From Rhodocyclaceae bacterium (GTDB lineage Bacteria; Pseudomonadota; Gammaproteobacteria; Burkholderiales; Rhodocyclaceae): 64,000 nucleotides of DNA. The notes under the pieces were generated by a model. It was not told where the DNA came from, did no database searches, and saw only the letters and a list, made by a program, of their open reading frames with translations. Positions 11,333-22,900 of this stretch are shown in pieces (position 1 is the first letter of the stretch; every line of letters starts with the position of its first letter). A program made the translations under genes and the position numbers. Location of the stretch: assembly GCA_016702335.1 (NCBI GenBank), contig JADJEF010000003.1, positions 1 through 64,000 of the forward strand, read 5' to 3'.

Positions 11333-11451
11333 GGCTCTGACCCCAGCGCTTGGCGCAGCGCCGATAGCATCGCCACGGTGGCTGTCATCGCCGTCTCACC
11401 AGCGCCGACTTGGCGAATGGCTCGACTGCGAGGTTGATCAGGGTGCTTGCC

Positions 11452-14183
11452 TCATGAGCCCACGTGGTTTGCTTGCTGCAAAGGTGCAATGGCGGCGTCG
11501 ATAGCCAACCGCAGATCAGGGCAAACCGGCTGCGCACGCTATCGAGTGTGCCGGCATCGGCCAGAGCTTCGATCTCTTTGCACAACGCCTGCAGTTCGTC
11601 GGCCCCGAAGTAGCCCGCACTACCCTTGAGGCCGTGCGCCGCCAGTGCAATGCTCTTGGCGTCGGCCTCGTCCAGCCCCCGAGCGGATCACTGCCAGCAG
11701 GCGCGGGGCTTCGGTAATGAAGGCGCTCACCATCGCCGCTCTCGCTTTGCTGCTGAAACCTGATGTCGCTGGCATGGCCGGCGCGGGCTCCTTCCAGTTC
11801 CGCCGTATCTACGCCAAACAAGGCATCGAGTACGGCGATGTCAGCGGGTGCGGGGGCGTTACCGGAAGTCGGCGCTGGCAGGACGGCGATTTGCGCCGGC
11901 AGCGTCGTGCCCCGCTCCAGCAACAAAGCAATCATGCGTCCGACTTCAGCGTGCAGCAGGTGCTCGTCGATGGGCTTGCCGAGAAAGCCATTGACCCCGG
12001 CCTGGAAGAAGCGTTCGCGTTCCTCGGGGCCGATATTGGCGGTCAGCGCCACCACGGGAATCTGCGCATCGCGCACCCCCCGCTCGCCGTCCCGGATGAG
12101 GCGCAGGGCCTCGATGCCGTTCATGCGCGGCATGCGGCTGTCCATCAGCACCATGTCGTAGTCGCGTTATTCAGCGCCTCGACGGCCGCTTGGCCGTCTT
12201 CGGCGATCTCTATCGTGTGACCCATGCCCTCGATCAGTTCGCGGATGATGATCTGGTTGGTGGCGCCGTCCTCGGCGCAGAGGATATTCAGCCGGTGGGT
12301 ATGTGCGGCTTGTGTATCTTCGGCTTCGATCTCGGGGGCGGTGCCGAGTTCCAGCGGTAGCCAGAAACTGAAGGTCGAACCCACGCCCGGTTCGCTGCTG
12401 ACGCTGATCTCGCCGCCCATGCTCTCGACAATACGTTTGCTGATGGCCAGCCCCAGGCCCGTGCCGCCGAACTTGCGCGAGGTGTCGGCGCTGGCCTGCT
12501 CGAACTTCTGGAACATGCGGGGGATGGCCTCGGCACTGATGCCGATGCCACTGTCGTGCACGTCGAACAGCAGACGCTCGCCCATGGGATCAATTTGGCG
12601 CCGTACGCACAGGCGCACTTCGCCGGTTTCGGTGAATTTGATGGCGTTGCCGACGAGATTGATGAGCACCTGACGCAGGCGCGTGGGGTCGGCACGGCAC
12701 CAGACGGGGAGGTCGGGCGCAATCTCGGCCACCAGCGACAGGCTCTTGGCCTCTGCCCGATCCTCAAGAATGGACTTGGCATCCTCGATCAGTGCGGGCA
12801 GATCAAAATCGATGACTTCCAGGCTCATTTTGCCGGCTTCGAGCTTGGAGTAGTCGAGGATGTCGTTGATGATCTGGAGCAGGATCTCGGCATTCGAGAG
12901 ACCCACATGCAGCTGCTGCGCGTGCCGGCGGCCAGACCCGGGTCTTTCAAGCCAAAGCGCAGCATGCCGATAACGCCGCCCAGGGGCGTGCGTACTTCGT
13001 GGCTGATCATGGCCAGGAATTCGCTCTTCATGGCATTGGCGACTTCAGCGGCTTTGCGGCCTTGCTCGGCTTGCGCCGTGCGGGCACTTACGCGCGCCTC
13101 TAGTTCTTCGTTAACTGCGCGTATGGCGTCTTCAGAACGTTGCGAGTCCTGCAGTTGCCGCTCGGTGCGCTCGCGCAGGGCGACTTGATAGGCGATGGCA
13201 ATGGTAAGCAACAGGGTTGCCAGTGCGCCTACCGCAAAGGTCAGCTGCGAGCGGCCGCGATCCGGTACCTCAGCCTGGCCTGCGAGTTCTTTGAATTGAA
13301 TTTGCCAGACGCGACCGCCGGCAATGACTTCGGCGCTATGCGTATGGCTACCCTTGGCAACGATATCGGACTGGTACAGCAGCATTTCCGGATCTTCCAT
13401 GATCGGCGCATCGATCACCGAAAAGCTGCCCTTGGTTTCTATCCACTGCGACATGCCCTGAAACAGGCTGTCAAGATTAATGACGACGAAGACAATGCCG
13501 GCAGCCGCGCGCCGACGTTCCTCTGAGTCGAGTGGCACCTGGCCGCCCTTGTAGGTCGGCATAAGCAGCAGCACTACGTGTGATTCCTCACCTGCCATGG
13601 TCATGCGCGGGGAGAGCGTTGCTTCGTTTGCCCGCACGGCCGTCATCACGGCATCAGCCATGCGCGTATCACGGATCAGGTTCTGGTTGGCCAGTGCCAG
13701 CACCGGCGTGTTGGCTGGTTCGAGTCTTTGTACCGGGGCATGCCATTGCTCGCTCGCATCGCGTTTCAGCGGGGCGTAGCCCATCGCCGAGGCACCATGG
13801 AGCCAGTAGGGCAACTGAAACGATTGCACGAAGCGTTGCCAATCCGGGGCCGAGACGGTAGCGCGGGCATCGGGTACTCCGGCACCAGCGACCACCGCGA
13901 CGGCATAGCGTTGCAGACGACGAGTCACTTCCTCGGCCACGGCGATCAACTGCCGATCCACCTCGGCCTCGGCTTGAGCGAGTTCGTATTCGCGCACTTT
14001 GGTGCCGCTCACCCACGTCAGTGCCGTGCCCAGAATCAGCACCAGCCCGACAATCCAGCGTCGTCGGGTACGAAGTTGCGGCTGCGCGAGGCGCGCAAGG
14101 TCGAAGTGTCCCCGCGTCAGCGCCTGCAGCCACGTACAGGGACGCCACAGGACTGGCCTGGCCGATACCCGCCAGTCGTTCAT
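11452..14183 (-). pseudogene. HK-B copy 3: CHASE hybrid kinase with HK-C-type tail, indels; best N-terminal frame
   Basis: This copy has the only uninterrupted reading of the whole N-terminal half (14183-12825, 452 residues). TM1, the complete CHASE domain, TM2 and the H-box at His395 are in one frame, so it defines the true frame across the site near 13612 that is broken in other copies. A one-base loss near 12913 ends that frame. A second open piece, 12906-12145, covers HisKA, HATPase and the start of REC. Further indels lie near 12170, 11790, 11682 and 11520, so the HPt end is scrambled. The C-terminal sequence is of the HK-C type. Spacing to copy 2 is 2851 bp. Confidence 0.76.
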
Positions 14184-14303
14184 GGCTCTGACCCCAGCGC
14201 TTGGCGCAGCGCCGATAGCATCGCCACGGTGGCTGTCATCGCCGTCTCACCAGCGCCGACTTGGCGAATGGCTCGACTGCGAGGTTGATCAGGGGTGCTT
14301 GCC

Positions 14304-17027
14304 TCATGAGCCCACGTGGTTTGCTTGCTGCAAAGGTGCAATGGCGGCGTCGATAGCCAACTGCAGATCAGGCAACCGGCTGCGCACGCTATCGAGTGTG
14401 CCGGCATCGGCCAGAGCTTCGATCTCTTTGCACAACGCCTGCAGTTCGTCGGCCCCGAAGTAGCCCGCACTACCCTTGAGGCTGTGCGCCGCCAGTGCAA
14501 TGCTCTTGGCGTCGGCCTCGTCCAGCCCCGAGCGGATCACTGCCAGCAGGCGCGGGGCTTCGGTAATGAAGGCGCTCACCATCGCCGCTCTCGCTTTGCT
14601 GCTGAAACCTGATGTCGCTGGCATGGCCGGCGCGGGCTCCTCCAGTTCCGCCGTATCTACGCCAAACAAGGCATCGAGCCCGGCGATGTCAGCGGGTGCG
14701 GGGCGTTACCGGAAGTCGGCGCTGGCAGGACGGCGATTTGCGCCGGCAGCGTCGTGCCCCGCTCCAGCAACAAAGCAATCATGCGTCCGACTTCAGCGTG
14801 CAGCAGGTGCTCGTCGATGGGCTTGCCGAGAAAGCCATTGACCCCGGCCCGGAAGAAGCGTTCGCGTTCCTCGGGGCCGATATTGGCGGTCAGCGCCACC
14901 ACGGGAATCTGCGCATCACGCACCCCCCGCTCGCCAGCCCGGATGATGCGCAGGGCCTCGATGCCGTTCATGCGCGGCATGCGGCTGTCCATGAGCACCA
15001 TGTCGTAGTCGCGTCGCGCCAGCGCCTCGACGGCCGCTTGGCCGTCTTCGGCGATCTCTATCGTGTGACCCATGCCCTCGATCAGTTCGCGGATGATGAT
15101 CTGGTTGGTGGCGCCGTCCTCGGCGCAGAGGATATTCAGCCGGTGGGTATGTGCGGCTTGTGTATCTTCGGCTTCGATCTCGGGGCGGTGCCGAGTTCCA
15201 GCGGTAGCCAGAAACTGAAGGTCGAACCCACGCCCGGTTCGCTGCTGACGCTGATCTCGCCGCCCATGCTCTCGACGATGCGCTTGCAGATGGCCAGCCC
15301 CAGACCGGTGCCACCGAACTTGCGCGCCGTGTCGGCGCTGGCCTGCTCGAACTTCTGGAACATGCGGGGGATGGCCTCGGCACTGATGCCGATGCCACTG
15401 TCAGCACGTCGAACAGCAGACGCTCGCCCATGGGATCAATTTGGCGCCGTACGCACAGGCGCACTTCGCCGGTTTCGGTGAATTTGATGGCGTTGCTGAC
15501 GAGATTGATGAGCACCTGGCGCAGGCGCGTGGGGTCGGCACGGCACCAGACGGGCAGGTCAGGCGCAATCTCAGCCACCAGCGACAGGCTCTTGCTTTCC
15601 GCCCGATCCTCAAGAATGGACTTGGCATCCTCGATCAGTGCGGGCAGATCAAAATCGATGACTTCCAGGCTCATTTTGCCGGCTTCGAGCTTGGAGTAGT
15701 CGAGGATGTCGTTGATGATCTGGAGCAGGATCTCGGCATTCGAGAGACCCACATGCAGCTTGCTGCGCGTGCCGGCGGCCAGACCCGGGTCTTTCAAGCC
15801 AAAGCGCAGCATGCCGATAACGCCGCCCAGGGGCGTGCGTACTTCGTGGCTGATCATGGCCAGGAATCCGCTCTTCGTGGCATTGGCGACTTCAGCGGCT
15901 TTGCGGCCTTGCTCGGCTTGCGCCGTGCGGGCACTTACGCGCGCCTCTAGTTCTTCGTTAACTGCGCGTATGGCGTCTTCAGAACGTTGCGAGTCCTGCA
16001 GTTGCCGCTCGGTGCGCTCGCGCAGGGCGACTTGATAGGCGATGGCAATGGTAAGCAACAGGGTTGCCAGTGCGCCTACCGCAAAGGTCAGCTGCGAGCG
16101 GCCGCGATCCGGTACCTCAGCCTGGCCTGCGAGTTCTTTGAATTGAATTTGCCAGACGCGACCGCCGGCAATGACTTCGGCGCTATGCGTATGGCTACCC
16201 TTGGCAACGATATCGGACTGGTACAGCAGCATTTCCGGATCTTCCATGATCGGCGCATCGATCACCGAAAAGCTGCCCTTGGTTTCTATCCACTGCGACA
16301 TGCCCTGAAACAGGCTGTCAAGATTAATGACGACGAAGACAATGCCGGCAGCCGCGCGCCGACGTTCCTCTGAGTCGAGTGGCACCTGGCCGCCCTTGTA
16401 GGTCGGCATAAGCAGCAGCACTACGTGTGATTCCTCACCTGCCATGGTCATGCGGGGATAGCGTTGCTTCGTTTGCCCGCACGGCCGTCATCACGGCATC
16501 AGCCATGCGCGTATCACGGATCAGGTTCTGGTTGGCCAGTGCCAGCACCGGCGTGTTGGCTGGTTCGAGTCTTTGTACCGGGGCATGCCATTGCTCGCTC
16601 GCATCGCGTTTCAGCGGGGCGTAGCCCATCGCCGAGGCACCATGGAGCCAGTAGGGCAACTGAAACGATTGCACGAAGCGTTGCCAATCCGGGGCCGAGA
16701 CGGTAGCGCGGGCATCGGGTACTCCGGCACCAGCGACCACCGCGACGGCATAGCGTTGCAGACGACGAGTCACTTCCTCGGCCACGGCGATCAACTGCCG
16801 ATCCACCTCGGCCTCGGCTTGAGCGAGTTCGTATTCGCGCACTTTGGTGCCGCTCACCCACGTCAGTGCCGTGCCCAGAATCAGCACCAGCCCGACAATC
16901 CAGCGTCGTCGGGTACGAAGTTGCGGCTGCGCGAGGCGCGCAAGGTCGAAGTGTCCCCGCGTCAGCGCCTGCAGCCACGTACAGGACGCCACAGGACTGG
17001 CCTGGCCGATACCCGCCAGTCGTTCAT
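14304..17027 (-). pseudogene. HK-B copy 4: CHASE hybrid kinase with HK-C-type tail, divergent mosaic core
   Basis: The domain order is as in copy 1. The piece 16451-14916 is open from the second half of CHASE through HisKA, HATPase and into REC, apart from small indels late in it (near 15403 and 15184). Unlike its neighbours this copy carries clustered base substitutions, not only indels, in the ATP-binding and REC regions (about 14849-14950, 15005-15020, 15276-15332, 15520-15600 and 15869-15880). The REC stretch near 14915-14950 is the same as HK-A, and the one near 15550-15587 matches HK-C. It is therefore a genuinely distinct mosaic. The tail ends NHVGS. Breaks near 16455 and 14701 disturb CHASE and the linker. 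Confidence 0.76.
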
Positions 17028-17147
17028 GGCTCTGACCCCAGCGCTTGGCGCAGCGCCGATAGCATCGCCACGGTGGTTGTCATCGCCGTCTCACCAGCGC
17101 CGACTTGGCGAAGGGCTCGACTGCGAGGTTGATCAGGGGTGCTTGCC

Positions 17148-19869
17148 TCATGAGCCCACGTGGTTTGCTTGCTGCAAAGGTGCAATGGCGGCGTCGATAG
17201 CCAACTGCAGATCAGGCAACCGGCTGCGCACGCTATCGAGTGTGCCGGCATCGGCCAGAGCTTCGATCTCTTTGCACAACGCCTGCAGTTCGTCGGCCCC
17301 CGGAAGTAGCCCGCACTACCCTTGAGGCCGTGCGCCGCCAGTGCAATGCTCTTGGCGTCGGCCTCTCGTCCAGCCCCGGGAGCGGATCACTGCCAGCAGG
17401 CGCGGGCTTCGGTAATGAAGGCGCTCACCATCGCCGCTTCTCGCTTTGCTGCTGAAACCTGATGTCGCTGGCATGGCCGGCGCGGTTTCCAGTTCCGCCG
17501 TATCTACGCCAAACAAGGCATCGAGCCCGGCGATGTCAGCGGGTGCGGGGGCGTTACCGGAAGTCGGCGCTGGCAGGACGGCGATTTGCGCCGGCAGCGT
17601 CGTGCCCCGCTCCAGCAACAAAGCAATCATGCGTCCGACTTCAGCGTGCAGCAGGTGCTCGTCGATGGGCTTGCCGAGAAAGCCATTGACCCCGGCCTGG
17701 AAGAAGCGTTCGCGTTCCGCGGGGGCCGATATTGGCGGTCAGCGCCACCACGGGAATCTGCGCATCGCGCACCCCCGCTCGCCGTCCCGGATGAGGCGCA
17801 GGGCCCGATGCCGTTCATGCGCGGCATGCGGCCGTCCATCAGCACCATGTCGTAGTCGCCGTTATTAGCGCCTCGACGGCCGCTTGGCCGTCTTCGGCGA
17901 TCTCTATCGTGTGACCCATGCCCTCGATCAGTTCGCGGATGATGATCTGGCTGGTGGCGCCGTCCTCGGCGCAGAGGATATTCAGCCGGTGGGTATGTGC
18001 GGCTTGTGTATCTTCGGCTTCGATCTCGGGGCGGTGCCGAGTTCCAGCGGTAGCCAGAAACTGAAGGTCGAACCCACGCCCGGTTCGTTGCCGACGCTGA
18101 TCTCGCCGCCCATGCTCGACAATACGTTTGCTGATGGCCAGCCCCAGGCCTGTGCCGCCGAACTTGCGCGAGGTGTCGGCGCTGGCCTGCTCGAACTTCT
18201 GAACATGCGGGGATGGCCTCGCACTGATGCCGATGCCACTGTCATGCACGTCGAACAGCAGACGCTCGCCCATGGATCAATTTGGCGCCGTACGCACAGG
18301 CGCACTTCGCCGGTTTCGGTGAATTTGATGGCGTTGCCGACGAGATTGATGAGCACCTGACGCAGGCGCGTGGTCGGCACGGCACCAGACGGGGAGGTCG
18401 GGCGCAATCTCGGCCACCAGCGACAGGCTCTTTGGCCTCTGCCCGATCCTCAAGAATGGACTTGGCATCCTCGATCAGTGCGGGCAGATCAAAATCGATG
18501 ACTTCCAGGCTCATTTTGCCGGCTTCGAGCTTGAGTAGTCGAGGATGTCGTTGATGATCTGGAGCAGGATCTCGGCATTCGAGAGACCCACATGCAGCTT
18601 GCTGCGCGTGCCGGCGGCCAGACCCGGGTCTTTCAAGCCAAAGCGCAGCATGCCGATAACGCCGCCCAGGGGCGTGCGTACTTCGTGGCTGATCACGGCC
18701 AGGAATTCGCTCTTCATGGCATTGGCGACTTCAGCGGCTTTGCGGCCTTGCTCGGCTTGCGCCGTGCGGGCACTTACGCGCGCCTCTAGTTCTTCGTTAA
18801 CTGCGCGTATGGCGTCTTCAGAACGTTGCGAGTCCTGCAGTTGCCGCTCGGTGCGCCTGCGCAGGGCGACTTGATAGGCGATGGCAATGGTAAGCAACAG
18901 GGTTGCCAGTGCGCCTACCGCAAAGGTCAGCTGCGAGCGGCCGCGATCCGGTACCTCAGCCTGGCCTGCGAGTTCTTTGAATTGAATTTGCCAGACGCGA
19001 CCGCCGGCAATGACTTCGGCGCTATGCGTATGGCTACCCTTGGCAACGATATCGACTGGTACAGCAGCATTTCCGGATCTTCCATGATCGGCGCATCGAT
19101 CACCGAAAAAGCTGCCCTTTGGTTTCTATCCACTGCGACATGCCCTGAAACAGGCTGTCAAGATTAATGACGACGAAGACAATGCCGGCAGCCGCGCGCC
19201 GACGTTCCTCTGAGTCGAGTGGCACCTGGCCGCCCTTGTAGGTCGGCATAAGCAGCAGCACTACGTGATTCCTCACCCGCCATGGTCATGCGCGGGAGAG
19301 CGTTGCTTCGTTTGCTCCGCACGGCCGTCATCACGGCATCAGCCATGCGCGTATCACGGATCAGGTTCTGGTTGGCCAGCGCCAGCACCGGCGTGTTGGC
19401 TGGTTCGAGTCTTTGTACCGGGGCATGCCATTGCTCGCTCGCATCGCGTTTCAGCGGGGCGTAGCCCATCGCCGAGGCACCATGGAGCCAGTAGGGCAAC
19501 TGGAAACGATTGCACGAAGCGTTGCCAATCCGGGGCCGAGACGGTAGCGCGGGCATCGGGTACCCGGCACCAGCGACCACCGCGACGGCATAGCGTTGCA
19601 GACGACGAGTCACTTCCTCGGCCACGGCGATCAACTGCCGATCCACCTCGGCCTCGGCTTGAGCGAGTTCGTATTCGCGCACTTTGGTGCCGCTCACCCA
19701 CGTCAGTGCCGTGCCCAGAATCAGCACCAGCCCGACAATCCAGCGTCGTCGGGTACGAAGTTGCGGCTGCGCGAGGCGCGCAAGGTCGAAGTGTCCCCGC
19801 GTCAGCGCCTGCAGCCACGTACAGGGGACGCCACAGGACTGGCCTGGCCGATACCCGTCAGTCGTTCAT
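17148..19869 (-). pseudogene. HK-B copy 5: CHASE hybrid kinase with HK-C-type tail, heavily frameshifted
   Basis: This is the first HK-B unit after HK-C, separated from the HK-C stop by 120 bp that include one dispersed element. It has the highest density of indels in the array, with breaks near 19563, 19502, 19312, 19268, 19118, 19107, 19054, 18534, 18432, 18375, 18274, 18201-18220, 18030, 17857, 17720, 17487, 17441, 17392, 17366 and 17301. Many change the length of a short G or C run by one. The longest clean piece (18897-18511) spans TM2 to the H-box region. The domain content is the same as in copy 1. No complete frame exists as sequenced. Confidence 0.72.
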
Positions 19870-19989
19870 GGCTCTGACCCCAGCGCTTGGCGCAGCGCCG
19901 ATAGCATCGCCACGGTGGCTGTCATCGCCGTCTCACCAGCGCCGACTTGGCGAATGGCTCGACTGCGAGGTTGATCAGGGGTGCTTGCC

Positions 19990-22900
19990 TCATGAGCCCA
20001 CGTGGTTTGCTTGCTGCAAAGGTGCAATGGCGGCGTCGATAGCCAACTGCAGATCAGGCAACCGGCTGCGCACGCTATCGAGTGTGCCGGCATCGGCCAG
20101 AGCTTCGATCTCTTTGCACAACGCCTGCAGTTCGTCGGCCCCGAAGTAGCCCGCACTACCCTTGAGGCTGTGCGCCGCCAGTGCAATGCTCTTGGCGTCG
20201 GCCTCGTCCAGCCCCGAGCGGATCACGGCCAGCAGGCGCGGGGCCTCGGTAATGAAGGCGCTCACCATCGCCGCCTCTCGCTTTGCTGCTGAAACCTGAT
20301 GTCGCTGGCATGGCCGGCGCGGGCTCTTCCAGTTCCGCCGTATCTACGCCAAACAAGGCATCGAGCCCGGCGATGTCAGCGGGTGCGGGGGCGTTACCGG
20401 AAGTCGGCGCTGGCAGGACGGCGATTTGCGCCGGCAGCGTCGTGCCCCGCTCCAGCAACAAAGCAATCATGCGTCCGACTTCAGCGTGCAGCAGGTGCTC
20501 GTCGATGGGCTTGCCGAGAAAGCCATTGACCCCCGGCCTGGAAGAAGCGTTCGCGTTCCTCGGGGCCGATATTGGCGGTCAGCGCCACCACCGGAATCTG
20601 CGCATCGCGCACCCCCCGCTCGCCGTCCCGGATGAGGCGCAGGGCCTCGATGCCGTTCATGCGCGGCATGCGGCTGTCCATCAGCACCATGTCGTAATCG
20701 CGCTTGGCCAGCGCCTCGACGGCCGCTTGGCCGTCTTCGGCGATCTCTATCGTGTGACCCATGCCCTCGATCAGTTCGCGGATGATGATCTGGTTGGTGG
20801 CGCCGTCCTCGGCGCAGAGGATATTCAGCCGGTGGGTATGCGTGGGCTTGTGTATCTTCGGCTTCGATCTCGGGGCGGTGCCGAGTTCCAGCGGTAGCCA
20901 GAAACTGAAGGTCGAACCCACGCCCGGTTCGCTGCTGACGCTGATCTCGCCGCCCATGCTCTCGACAATACGTTTGCTGATGGCCAGCCCCAGGCCCGTG
21001 CCGCCGAACTTGCGCGAGGTGTCGGCGCTGGCCTGCTCGAACTTCTGAACATGCGGGGGATGGCCTCGGCACTGATGCCGATGCCACTGTCGTGCACGTC
21101 GAACAGCAGACGCTCGCCCATGGGCAATTTGGCGCCGTACGCACAGGCGCACTTCGCCCGTCTCGGTGAATTTGATGGCGTTGCCGACGAGATTGATGAG
21201 CACCTGGCGCAGGCGCGTGGGGTCGGCACGGCACCAGACGGGCAGGTCAGGCGCAATCTCAGCCACCAGCGACAGGCTCTTGGCCTCTGCCCGATCCTCA
21301 AGAATGGACTTGGCATCCTCGATCAGTGCGGGCAGATCAAAATCGATGACTTCCAAGCTCATTTTGCCGGCTTCGAGCTTGGAGTAGTCGAGGATGTCGT
21401 TGATGATCTGGAGCAGGATCTCGGCATTCGAGAGACCCACATGCAGCTTGCTGCGCGTGCCGGCGGCGAGACCCGGGTCTTTCAGGCCGAAGCGCAGCAT
21501 GCCAATGACGCCGCCCAAGGGCGTGCGTACTTCGTGGCTGATCATGGCCAGAAACTCGCTCTTCATCTGGTTGGCCACTTCGGCGGCCTGGCGGGCGGCC
21601 ACCGAGGCGTGCAGGGCGGCTTCTTGCTGGCGGATGTCGGTGACATCGCGGGAGATGCCCAGCACGTGAGGCTCGCCTTCCAGTGTGATCATGCGTGCCG
21701 ACATTGAGACACGAATGCGCTGCGAATCGATGGCGCGGACATGGCCACTCTCGGCTTCAAAGTCGCGTATCTCGCCCTGCGTCGCCAGCGCGCCAAAAAA
21801 GGACTTAGTGTCTTCCTGGCGGACAAGCAGGCGCAGCTCGCGCGACGACTGGCCGATCAGCTCGCTAATGGGCCGACCCACACGCTCGGCGGCTTGATCA
21901 TTGAGATTGACAATAACGCCGTCGCGCGCCCGCGTCACCACCACGGCATCGGGAATGGCGTCGAAGATGGCGGCGAATTTCTGCTCGGAAAGGCGCGCCT
22001 CCTGCTCTTTTCGGCGCATTTCGGTAATGTCGTTGACCACGCTGATGACCATCTTTTCATCGTTGATGTCAGCGATCGCTGCAGAAAAGGCCGCCCGCCA
22101 GATGCTTCCGTCTTTGCGTACCAGGTCACACTCATAGTCGTGCACGCTTTGGCCCGAGCTCAACAAGTCCAGGAAAGCCTGGTCGGGAAGGGGCCAAATA
22201 CCGAGTTCGGCGATGGTGCGACCGACGGCTTCCGGGGCTGACCAACCGCTGGCGACTTCAAAGCCATGATTGACCTCGACAAAGCGGCCGTCATCAAGGC
22301 GCGAAATGGTCAGCCACTCGGGGGCCGTGTGGAAAATGCTGGTGAACTTCATGGCCAGGTCGCGAATCGCCTTTTCTGCGGCGACCTGATCGGTGATGTC
22401 CTGAACATAACCAAAGAGGAAGGTGACTTCCCCGGCGGCGTTGAATTCCATGTCGCCATCGAAGTGCAGCATTCTGCACACGCCGTCGCTACGCACGATT
22501 CGATAGTCAAGCGAGCCTATCTTTTTTTGCTCCACGCCATTGCCGAGGTTTTCCATGTAGCGGCGAACATCATCGCTGTGGATGAAATTGGACGCTACGT
22601 GGGGACGCGTCGCGCAGACAAAGCCCATGGGAAGGGTCGCCTCGATCGCATTTGCGCCGTCGAAGCAGTGAATGTCGCACATGGTCTTCGACCAAAAAAA
22701 CACCTCGTTTGCGATATCAAAGCGCCAGATGCCCATGCCGGCGTCTTCCTGGAGATTTGCCAGCATGTCGTAGCTATGCTTCAGTGACTGCTCGCCGGCC
22801 ACGAGAATTTCATGACTGCGCCGCAGCTCGGCGGCCTGCTTCATTACCTCAGTGACATCGCGCACCACAATGACCAGATAGTTTTCGCCATCGGCCTCGA

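Larger units (their letters stand above)
8544..20426. repeat. Dispersed palindromic element, copies inside the kinase array
   Basis: Each unit carries two copies of the 26-bp core in opposite orientation. Those in the short gap between kinase genes read on the minus strand: 8544-8569, 11386-11411, 14237-14262, 17081-17106, 19923-19948. Those inside the coding linker between REC and HPt read on the plus strand: 9020-9045, 11866-11891, 14713-14738, 17561-17586, 20401-20426. Translated with the gene the linker copies give the peptide PAPTSGN. They were amplified with the array and are not independent insertions. Confidence 0.85.
6450..21350. repeat. Tandem array of hybrid-kinase units, period about 2.84 kb, five HK-B starts and six kinase cores
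   Basis: The HK-B start codons lie at 8490, 11332, 14183, 17027 and 19869, spaced 2842, 2851, 2844 and 2842 bp. Between them the sequence is nearly identical apart from small indels and the substitutions of copy 4. The block shared with HK-C ends near 21350. Identity with copy 1 fades below about 6450, where copy 1 switches to its own tail. The order is HK-C front, core, then five repeats of [HK-C tail, HK-B front, core], then HK-B tail. That is the product expected from unequal exchange through the shared core. It is also what an assembler would give by looping through it. Confidence 0.85.

Noticed and set aside
10730..11437. Long plus-strand open frames opposite the kinase array, for instance 10730-11437 and 12556-13188
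   Set aside because: They recur in every unit as mirror frames of the GC-rich kinase codons, lack ribosome-binding sites and show no family motifs.
5722..21350. The regularly spaced repeats as a CRISPR array or similar
   Set aside because: The period is 2.84 kb with coding content; there are no short repeats with unique spacers.
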